Part shown: positions 34,466-41,123 of the stretch, piece after piece
How the letters are laid out: every line of letters starts with the position of its first letter
Position numbering within the stretch: the first letter of the stretch is position 1
Notes under the pieces: model-generated
The model's input: the letters and a program-made list of their open reading frames with translations, nothing else
What the model was told of the DNA's origin: nothing
Database searches by the model: none
NCBI RefSeq assembly: GCF_001552215.1
Contig: NZ_BCQT01000019.1
Location: 248,001 to 312,000, forward strand
Length of the DNA stretch: 64,000 bases
Direction of reading: 5' to 3'
DNA from: Actinomadura macra NBRC 14102
Lineage (GTDB): Bacteria > Actinomycetota > Actinomycetes > Streptosporangiales > Streptosporangiaceae
Program-made: the position numbers and the translations under genes

Positions 34466-35608
34466 TCAGTACTCGATGAGGGCCCTGCCGGTGACGGTGC
34501 CCGACGCGACGGCGTCGTAGGCGGCCTCGGCCCGGTCGAACGGGAAGCGCGCCGAGACGAGCAGTACCGGATCGAGCGCGCCGTCACGTACGGCTTCGAG
34601 CAGCTTCGGCATGTCCTCCCCCGGAACCGCGGCGTAGGACCCGACGAGGGTGATCTTGTTGCGCACGAACCCGTTCAGGTTCTCGATCCGGCCGGGCCCC
34701 CCGGTTCCGGCGAGACCGGAGACGACCACGGTGCCGCCTATCCCGACGATGTCGAGGGCCTGCGAGATCGTTCCCGGAGTGCCGATGGTGTCGAACACGA
34801 CGTCGATCGGCGCTCCCCCGGCACGTTCACCGACCTTGGCGGCGAAGTCCTTCTCGTCGGCGTGCACGGTGCCGGTCGCGCCGAATCCCGTCGCCGCGGC
34901 GAGCGACTCGTCCCGCACGTCGCTGACCGTGACGGTGTTCGCGCCGGCGTGCCTGGCGAGGGCGACCGTGCACAGGCCGACGCCGCCGGCCGCGAGGACG
35001 ACGACGTTGGCACCCGGCCGCACCTTCGCCGCCCGGTTCACCGCGCCGTAGGCGGTCAGCCCCGCGCACCCGAGCACGGCGACGTCGGTGAGGGGGATCG
35101 TCTCGGGCCACCCGCCCGGCAGCGGGAACACCGCTCCCGCCGGCAGCGCGACCATTCCGACGAGCCCGCCGACGCCCGACGCGCGCAGCGGGGTGCCGTC
35201 GAGTTCGTAGTACCTGGGCGTTCCGTCGTAGCGGAGCCCCTTCGCCTGCATCATCGTCCGGAACGGGCCGCAGTTGTCCTCGGCGCCGGACCGGCACGCC
35301 GCGCACGCACCGCACGGTACGAGGAACGTGCAGGCGACGCGGTCACCGGGTCGCACATGGTCCACGCCGGCCCCGACGGTGTGGACCACGCCCGCCACCT
35401 CGTGTCCGAAGATGTTCGGAGCCGCGACCGTGCCGTGCCCCTGAAGCTTGTGGACGTCGCTGTGGCACGCGCCGCAGGCGGCGACCTCGATCAGCACCTC
35501 CCGCGGACCGGGGCCGGTGACCCGAACCTCCTCGATGCGCAGGCCCGAGCCGACGCCGTGGAAGACCGCCGCCCGGCTGGTCCGCGTCGCGATCGTGTCA
35601 GGGGTCAT
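34466..35608 (-). CDS. Zinc-dependent alcohol dehydrogenase (MDR family)
   Basis: 380 residues. Catalytic zinc ligands are in VAACGACHSDVHKLQGHG (Cys, then the NIFGHEVAGVV His-Glu pair). Structural zinc Cys residues are in PCGACAACRSGAEDNC. The NAD fold is VVVLAAGGVGLCTVALARHAG. It should oxidise an alcohol to an aldehyde for the adjacent dehydrogenase. ATG 35608 has CAGGAG upstream. An in-frame run of repeated ATG-containing 15-bp units precedes it and could add up to 39 residues (MTARR repeats) if ATG 35725, which overlaps the aldehyde dehydrogenase stop as ATGA, is used. Confidence 0.9.
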   Translation of the reverse strand: MTPDTIATRTSRAAVFHGVGSGLRIEEVRVTGPGPREVLIEVAACGACHSDVHKLQGHGTVAAPNIFGHEVAGVVHTVGAGVDHVRPGDRVACTFLVPCGACAACRSGAEDNCGPFRTMMQAKGLRYDGTPRYYELDGTPLRASGVGGLVGMVALPAGAVFPLPGGWPETIPLTDVAVLGCAGLTAYGAVNRAAKVRPGANVVVLAAGGVGLCTVALARHAGANTVTVSDVRDESLAAATGFGATGTVHADEKDFAAKVGERAGGAPIDVVFDTIGTPGTISQALDIVGIGGTVVVSGLAGTGGPGRIENLNGFVRNKITLVGSYAAVPGEDMPKLLEAVRDGALDPVLLVSARFPFDRAEAAYDAVASGTVTGRALIEY

Positions 35609-35632
35609 CGTCGTGCTCCTGTCCTCCGCGAT

Positions 35633-35733
35633 CATGTGTGGGCCGGTCATGTGTGGGCCGGTCATGTGTGGGGCGGTCATGCGGCGGGCGGTCATGCGGC
35701 GGGCGGTCATGCGGCGGGCGGTCATGCGGCGGC
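35633..35733. repeat. 15-bp tandem repeat at the aldehyde/alcohol dehydrogenase junction
   Basis: Six full units and part of a seventh. The first two are CATGTGTGGGCCGGT, the third CATGTGTGGGGCGGT, then three CATGCGGCGGGCGGT and a partial copy. On the coding (minus) strand every unit contains ATGAC and the unit length is a multiple of three, so the array reads MTARR/MTGPH in frame with the alcohol dehydrogenase. The array overlaps the last codons of the aldehyde dehydrogenase gene. Confidence 0.9.
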
Positions 35734-37212
35734 GAACGGGTCGTCGGGCTCGGCGTCGGAGTAGTCGATGACGACGCTCTTGATCTCGGTGTACTCGCGC
35801 AGCACGGCGAGCCCGTTCTCCCTGCCAAGGCCGCTGGACTTGTAACCACCGTAGGGAAGCGTCCAGTGGACGGGCCGGAAGGTGTTGACGGACACCGTCC
35901 CTGCCTCCAACCGGGCCGCGACCCGGTGCGCGCGGGAGACATCACGGGTCCACAGGCCGGCGACCAGCCCGTAGCTGGTGTCGTTGGCCAGGCGTACCGC
36001 CTCCTCCTCGTCGCCGAACGGGATGACGGTCAGGACCGGGCCGAACACCTCTTCGCTGGCGACGGTCGACCTGTTGTCGAGCCCTTCGAAAATGGTGGGC
36101 TCAACGAAGTAGCCCTTATCCAAGCCTTCGGGTCGTCCGCCTCCGGTGACGACTCGGCCGCCTTCCGCGCGACCGACGTCGAGGTAGTGCCGCGTCTTGG
36201 CGAGTTGTTCGGCGGAGGTGTGCGGGCCGATGTGCGTCGCGGGGTCCAGCGGCATACCGACACGGATCCGCTCGGTTCGCCGGACGATCGCGTCGAGGAA
36301 TTCCGGGTAGATCTCGCGCTGGAGGAACAGCCGGGACCCGAGCGAGCAGGACTGGCCGGTGGAACGGAACGCGCTGTGGGTCGCCACCGTCGCGGCGCGG
36401 TCGAGATCGGCGTCCGCGAACACGATGTGCGGTGACTTTCCCCCGCATTCGAACGACACTCTCTTGAGCCCGGTGGACGCCGCCTTCATGATCGCCTGCG
36501 CCGTCGGATAGCTGCCGGTGAACGAGACCTTGTCGACGCCGGGGTGCCCGACGAGGTGCGTCCCCGCGTCGTTCCCGAACCCGGGGACGATGTTGACGAC
36601 GCCGCCGGGGAAGCCGGCCTCGACGATGAGCCTCCCGAGTGCGATCGCGGAGACCGACGTGAGCTCGGACGGCTTGAGCACCACGGTGTTCCCCATGGCC
36701 AGGGCGGGTCCGAGCTTCCAGGCGTAGAGGCTGATCGGCGAGTTCCACGGCGTGATCGCGGCGACGACACCGACGGGTTCGACGCGGGTGAAGGCGTGCG
36801 TATCGGTCTGGTACGGCACGACGGTGCCTTCGACCTTGTCGGCCGCACCGGCGAAATACCGGAGCCACTGCACCGCGCGCCGGACCTCGCCCACCGTGTC
36901 CCGCAACGGTTTCCCGTTGTCCCTCGTCTCGATGCGGCCCAGCCTTTCGGCGTCGCGTTCGAGGAGGTCGGACAGGACGTGGAGCAGTCGTCCGCGCTGC
37001 GTGGCCGTGAGCCGTGACCACGGCCCGCCCAAGGCGTCGCGCGCCGCGGCGACGGCGAGGTCGACGTCGGGCCGGGAGCCTTCGGGCACCGTCGCCCACA
37101 CCTCCTCGGTCGCCGGGTCGATCGAGGCGATCGTACGTCCGGACATCGGAGGCACCCAGTGCCCGCCGATCAGCAGGTTCGTGTTCTCGATGACGCTGGC
37201 GATGCCGGTCAC
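35722..37212 (-). CDS. Aldehyde dehydrogenase (NAD(P)-dependent)
   Basis: 496 residues. Active-site residues are in place: Asn in AAITPWNSP, Glu in RVSFECGGKSPHIVF and nucleophile Cys in RSTGQSCSLGSR. Also EVFGPVLTVIPF and PYGGYKSSGLGRENG near the C terminus. It should oxidise the aldehyde made by the adjacent alcohol dehydrogenase to a carboxylate. GTG 37212 has GGAGG 7 bp upstream and overlaps the transporter stop as GTGA. Middle gene of the TetR-linked catabolic operon. The C-terminal Ala residues are encoded by the edge of the 15-bp repeat. Confidence 0.94.
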   Translation of the reverse strand: MTGIASVIENTNLLIGGHWVPPMSGRTIASIDPATEEVWATVPEGSRPDVDLAVAAARDALGGPWSRLTATQRGRLLHVLSDLLERDAERLGRIETRDNGKPLRDTVGEVRRAVQWLRYFAGAADKVEGTVVPYQTDTHAFTRVEPVGVVAAITPWNSPISLYAWKLGPALAMGNTVVLKPSELTSVSAIALGRLIVEAGFPGGVVNIVPGFGNDAGTHLVGHPGVDKVSFTGSYPTAQAIMKAASTGLKRVSFECGGKSPHIVFADADLDRAATVATHSAFRSTGQSCSLGSRLFLQREIYPEFLDAIVRRTERIRVGMPLDPATHIGPHTSAEQLAKTRHYLDVGRAEGGRVVTGGGRPEGLDKGYFVEPTIFEGLDNRSTVASEEVFGPVLTVIPFGDEEEAVRLANDTSYGLVAGLWTRDVSRAHRVAARLEAGTVSVNTFRPVHWTLPYGGYKSSGLGRENGLAVLREYTEIKSVVIDYSDAEPDDPFAAA

Positions 37213-38573
37213 GTCACGTCCTCCACGACTTTCGCCTCCGCTCTTTCGACGGGGGTCAGCACGCCCTCCTTGGTCTCGGGTCCGAGCAACGCACCGATGA
37301 GGAGCAGGGCCCCGCCGACCAGATAGAGGACGACCGTCGTGTGGGCGGCCTCCATGAAGTGCGCCAGCCCTCGTTCGTAGAAGGCGTAGAAGGCAGGGAC
37401 GATGATGGCGAAGCTGTAGCTGATCCCGTAGCCGGTCGCGCGCAGTTCGGTGCGGAACCGTTCGGAGATGTAGGCCGCTGTGCAGCCGAAGCAGCAGATG
37501 GAGCTGAGCACGAGTCCGGTGGTCAGTGCCGCCAGACCCGCGAACGACGTAGCCACCTCGTTGACGACGGCGAGGTAGAACAGCGGCGCGACCACCGCTC
37601 CCAGGCCGCCGCACCAGGCGAGGAAGACACGCCGCCCGATCCGCTGGCTCAGGGCTCCGGACAGCGGATACGCCGCGATCAGGAAGAGCTGCGCCACCAC
37701 GATGATCGCGGTACCGCGCTGGGAGGAGACCCCGTCCAGTGACCGCAGCGTCACCGGGAACGATGCCGAGGTGGCGTTCGACAGGATCCAGACGCCCGTC
37801 ATCATGATCAAGACCTGGCGAAGGCTCCTGGCCGCGGTTCCGCGCACGAGTTGCCGCGCGGGACTCACCTTCTTGACCTCGACCTTGAGGAACGCGGGCG
37901 ACTCCTGGACCGTGCGGCCGTAGTAGACGGCGAACGCGAAGGTCGCGAACGCGCCGACGACGACCGGGATGCGCCAGCCCCACACCTCGTATGCCGAGCC
38001 GCCATCGCCGCCGCCCGAACCGCCGGTGGCTCTCAGCAGCAGGTAGGTGAAGAGCGACACGATGCAGAACGCGATGGGGAACCCCATCGTGATCAAGCCG
38101 CCGTAGAGTCCGCGTTTGCGGACCGGGCTGCTTTCCATCGCCAGCGGGATCGCGCCGGTGTACTGGCCGCCGAGGAACACGCCGGTGGCGAACCGCAGGG
38201 CGATCAGCAACCCGATCGACGCGAAGCCGATGGCCGAGTAGGACGGGACGAAGGCGAGCAGCAGCGTCCCGGCCGCGCTGCCGTACATCGCGATCAGCGT
38301 CGCCCTGCGCCGGCCGGCGGTGTCGGCGACGGTGCCGAAGATGACGGCGCCGAGGGGCCTGCCCAGCAGCGTCGCGGCGAAGACGAGGCCGTTGGCCAGG
38401 GCGCTGGTGCCGGACGCCACGTCCTTGGCCATGAAGTAGTGCAGCGCGGGCGCCAGCGCGATGACGGGCAGGTAGATGTCGTAACAGTCGATCGCGAAGC
38501 CGATGGCGGCGCCGCGGGTGGCGCGTCGACTGCGGACCGCGGTGTCCGATGTGTCCGACGGAATGGAGTCCAT
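37209..38573 (-). CDS. MFS transporter, metabolite:H+ symporter type
   Basis: 454 residues, 12 TM helices. IGFAIDCYDIYLPVIALAPAL is TM1; LGRPLGAVIFGTVADTAGRRRATL is motif A between TM2 and TM3; LRFATGVFLGGQYTGAIPLAMESSP and the loop with PVRKRGLYGG are typical of MHS and sugar-phosphate-like importers of carboxylic or aromatic acids. It probably takes up the substrate of the catabolic operon. ATG 38573 has GGAAGG upstream. Coupled (GTGA) to the aldehyde dehydrogenase. Confidence 0.88.
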   Translation of the reverse strand: MDSIPSDTSDTAVRSRRATRGAAIGFAIDCYDIYLPVIALAPALHYFMAKDVASGTSALANGLVFAATLLGRPLGAVIFGTVADTAGRRRATLIAMYGSAAGTLLLAFVPSYSAIGFASIGLLIALRFATGVFLGGQYTGAIPLAMESSPVRKRGLYGGLITMGFPIAFCIVSLFTYLLLRATGGSGGGDGGSAYEVWGWRIPVVVGAFATFAFAVYYGRTVQESPAFLKVEVKKVSPARQLVRGTAARSLRQVLIMMTGVWILSNATSASFPVTLRSLDGVSSQRGTAIIVVAQLFLIAAYPLSGALSQRIGRRVFLAWCGGLGAVVAPLFYLAVVNEVATSFAGLAALTTGLVLSSICCFGCTAAYISERFRTELRATGYGISYSFAIIVPAFYAFYERGLAHFMEAAHTTVVLYLVGGALLLIGALLGPETKEGVLTPVERAEAKVVEDVT

Positions 38574-38589
38574 CGTTGAACCTTCCGGG

Positions 38590-39444
38590 TCAGGTGAGGT
38601 CCGGCGGGCTGCCGGGGTGAAGCCAGTCGTCGAGCACGGCGGCGAAGTCGTCGAGCTCTTCCATCGGGTAGTGGCCGATGCCGTCGAGGACGGTGAACCC
38701 GCTGCCGGGGATGGCGGCGGCGGTGCGTTCGGCCGAGTCCGCGTCCATCCAGAAGTCGTCAGCGCCGACGACCACGTGGCACGGGCAGGTGATGCGCGCG
38801 AGGCGGTCCCGCAGATCGTGGCGGGCCCAGCCGATCAGGTCACTGGTGGAGACCTGCGGGTCCTCGCGCCGGTGCATCCGGGCGATGATCTCGGCCCGTG
38901 CACCGGGAACGGCGGCGCCGCAGGCGGCGAGGGTGCCGTAGTAGGTTCGGTCGGAACGGCTCGGCGACACCGTGTCGTGCAGCGCGCGGTTGAGGCCGGC
39001 CTCGTTCTGGCCGTCGTTGCGGGCGTCCGCGGCCATCGCCACGATCCCGGCCAGCCGGTTCGGGATGCGGGTGCCGATGTCCAGCGCGATCTTTCCGCCG
39101 ATCGAGCATCCGACCACGTACGGATCCGCCAGGCGGAAATGGTCGATGACCTCGACGCACCATTGCGCGTAGACACCGAGGTCGGTGACGGGCCCGGCGT
39201 CGAGCATCTCCGACCGCCCGTGGCCAGGAAGATCCACCACGACGGCCCGGTATCCGCGGGCGGCCAGACCACCGACCGCGGCGCGCCACTGGGCTCCGCT
39301 CTGGCCCGCCGAATGGACGCACAGGATCGGTTCACCCGCACCGTAGGACTCGGCGAAGGCGGTCCGTCCCCAGAGCGGGAAGTAGTGGGCGGTACCCGAG
39401 ATCGCGGCCGGCGCGGGCTCCGGGGTGCCGGCTGTGGATGTCAC
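38590..39444 (-). CDS. Alpha/beta hydrolase of the catabolic operon
   Basis: 284 residues. The oxyanion region is ILCVHSAGQSGAQW, the nucleophile elbow YVVGCSIGGKIALDIG (Ser), the acid in VVVGADDFWMDADS and the His in LDGIGHYPMEEL. The short cap and the GCSIGG elbow resemble esterases and C-C hydrolases of degradation pathways. GTG 39444 has GGAGG upstream and overlaps the MaoC-type gene stop as GTGA. It may release the first acid or alcohol from an ester, or cleave a pathway intermediate. Confidence 0.87.
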   Translation of the reverse strand: MTSTAGTPEPAPAAISGTAHYFPLWGRTAFAESYGAGEPILCVHSAGQSGAQWRAAVGGLAARGYRAVVVDLPGHGRSEMLDAGPVTDLGVYAQWCVEVIDHFRLADPYVVGCSIGGKIALDIGTRIPNRLAGIVAMAADARNDGQNEAGLNRALHDTVSPSRSDRTYYGTLAACGAAVPGARAEIIARMHRREDPQVSTSDLIGWARHDLRDRLARITCPCHVVVGADDFWMDADSAERTAAAIPGSGFTVLDGIGHYPMEELDDFAAVLDDWLHPGSPPDLT

Positions 39445-40322
39445 CGGGGTGCCTCCAAGGACGTCATCGTGCGGGCGGTCTCGACGAGGCGGTGCAGTGT
39501 GCTGGTCATCTGCAGGTACACGTACGCGTTGCCGCCGGCGGAGAACTCGCCGCGATGGGCGCGGACGACGAAGTCGTTGCGATCGGCGGTGAGCAGTTCG
39601 GCCCACGCCCGCTCGGTGCCGTGCACGGTGAAGGTCGGGCCGGCGGGAGTACGCCGGGTGACCTCGAGGATCTCGCCCCGGTAGATGCGGAACTGGATCG
39701 TGTTCTTCTCCGAGGCGAGCGCGATCGAGCCGTCGAACAGCTGCGCGCTCGCCGCGAAGTCCGCGTCGGCGGCGAGGCGTTCGGCCAGCGCTCTGCCCCA
39801 CTCAAGGGTCACGGGCGCGGCGGCCGCCTCCCCGGCGCCGGCGGTGGACGATCGGGCGCGCACCAGGAACGCGCTGGTCCCCCACTGGAGCACGCGTCCG
39901 GCGTCGTCCTTCAGCTCGATATGCCGATCCACCACGCCCCGGTCGCCGGCACTGGTCCGCCGGACCGAGGTCACCGTGGTCTCGTAGTGCATCTTCGTGT
40001 CGGTGGTCACCGGCAGCAGGTAGCGCCAGTGGGTGTCGAGCAGCCCGAGGACGGTGTCGGCCACGATCCCGCTCTCGTGCAGGGTGCCGAAGTACCGCGC
40101 GAGGCCGAGGGGACCCTGCGCGACCAGGCCGGGATAGCCGGAGGTGGCCGCGCGTTCCGGGTCCAGGTGCATCGGGTGCAGATCGCCGGAGACCTCGCCG
40201 AAGGCCCGCAGATCCCCGGCGTCGGCGATCCAGTCGCCACTGCGGTGACGCATACCGAGCCGGAAGTCCTCCAGATACAGCGAAGGCGCCGGATCCGGCG
40301 TGGCGGAAGGCGGTGATGTCAC
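39441..40322 (-). CDS. MaoC-type hydratase with C-terminal SCP2-like domain
   Basis: 293 residues. N-terminal hot-dog domain with the hydratase 2 signature: Asp and His in FGEVSGDLHPMHLDPERAATSGYPGLVAQG. It would add water to an enoyl-CoA. The C-terminal 110 residues (LFDGSIALASEKNTIQFRIYRG, then ERAWAELLTADRNDFVVRAHRGEF) look like an SCP2/sterol-carrier domain, normally found in proteins that hold acyl-CoA or sterols. This domain call is moderate. First gene of the six-gene operon and directly behind the TetR operator; GTG 40322 has no strong ribosome binding site. Confidence 0.78.
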   Translation of the reverse strand: MTSPPSATPDPAPSLYLEDFRLGMRHRSGDWIADAGDLRAFGEVSGDLHPMHLDPERAATSGYPGLVAQGPLGLARYFGTLHESGIVADTVLGLLDTHWRYLLPVTTDTKMHYETTVTSVRRTSAGDRGVVDRHIELKDDAGRVLQWGTSAFLVRARSSTAGAGEAAAAPVTLEWGRALAERLAADADFAASAQLFDGSIALASEKNTIQFRIYRGEILEVTRRTPAGPTFTVHGTERAWAELLTADRNDFVVRAHRGEFSAGGNAYVYLQMTSTLHRLVETARTMTSLEAPR

Positions 40323-40346
40323 AGCGTCGTCCGTTCGTCGATCTAG

Positions 40347-40364
40347 TGAACGTTCGTTCGTTCA
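40347..40364. promoter_or_regulatory. Probable TetR operator in front of the catabolic operon
   Basis: TGAACGTTCGTTCGTTCA contains the inverted repeat TGAACG-N6-CGTTCA and the inner palindrome GAACGTTC. It sits 25 bp upstream of the MaoC-type gene start. A related sequence overlaps the tetR start codon. Two copies of a palindrome flanking a TetR gene are typical of its own operators. Confidence 0.7.
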
Positions 40365-40478
40365 GGACGGTAGCCGCAGATGCTCAGCTCGTCAACAACT
40401 CTTTCACCAGCAGCTTGACGACCCACATGATCAGGGCAAGTGCTTGACGGAAGGCCGAAGCAGGAGCAGTATCTTCAC

Positions 40479-41084
40479 ATGAACGAACGTTCTTCCAAGC
40501 GTCAGACGAAGGTGGTCGCCTCTCGCGAGGTCGTGTTCGCCAGCGCTCTCCAGGCGTTCGCCGAGCGCGGCTTCCACGGCGCGTCGATGCGCGAGATCGC
40601 GAACCGGGCGGGCATGAGCCTGTCGAACCTGTACAACCACTCGCCGTCGAAATCGGACCTGCTGGTCGAGTTGCTCAAGACCGCCAACTACAACCACCTC
40701 ACCGAGACGGAGTGGGCGGTCTCGGCGGCGGGCCCGACGGCGGTGGACAGGCTTGAGATGGCCACCCGCGCCTACGTGACCTACATCCTCGAACATCCGT
40801 TGGAAGCGCTCGTGGCCCACACGGAGCTGCGGTACCTGGACAACGACGCACGGAAACGGCTGGTCATCGCCCGCGACCGGCTTGAGGCGATCTTCGAGAA
40901 CATCGTGCAGGACGGGATGCGGGCGGGCGAGTTCCATACCCCCTATCCCCACGACGTGGCCAGGAACCTGTTGACCATGTGCGCGGGAATCGCCGAGTGG
41001 TATCGCCCCGACGGCCCGATGACCAAAGACCAGATAGCCGAGCAGTTCGCCCATTACGCCACCCGGCTTGTCGAACATCACTGA
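40479..41084 (+). CDS. TetR/AcrR family transcriptional regulator
   Basis: 201 residues. The N-terminal HTH is classic: REVVFASALQAFAERGFHGASMREIANRAGMSLSNLYNHSPSKSDLL. The C-terminal ligand domain has the TetR_C pattern seen in regulators of fatty acid or aromatic catabolism (YVTYILEHPLEALVAHTELRYL). ATG 40479 lies inside a GAACGAACGTTC palindrome. It separates the six-gene leftward operon from the rightward ligase-lyase gene and probably represses both, with an acyl-CoA or free acid as inducer (inference). Confidence 0.9.
   Translation: MNERSSKRQTKVVASREVVFASALQAFAERGFHGASMREIANRAGMSLSNLYNHSPSKSDLLVELLKTANYNHLTETEWAVSAAGPTAVDRLEMATRAYVTYILEHPLEALVAHTELRYLDNDARKRLVIARDRLEAIFENIVQDGMRAGEFHTPYPHDVARNLLTMCAGIAEWYRPDGPMTKDQIAEQFAHYATRLVEHH
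40481..40492. promoter_or_regulatory. Second TetR operator overlapping the tetR start
   Basis: GAACGAACGTTC repeats the core of the site at 40347-40364, including the palindrome GAACGTTC, and starts two bases after the A of the tetR ATG. Suggests autorepression. Confidence 0.55.
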
Positions 41085-41123
41085 AAGTCAGCGTGTCGAC
41101 GCGCCGATTCGAGAGGAACGACC

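Noticed and set aside
35633..35733. Could the 15-bp repeats be a CRISPR array
   Set aside because: Units are directly contiguous with no spacers and no cas genes are nearby.
38590..39444. Haloalkane dehalogenase assignment for the catabolic hydrolase
   Set aside because: The nucleophile elbow has Ser (GCSIGG), not Asp, so an esterase or C-C hydrolase is more likely.
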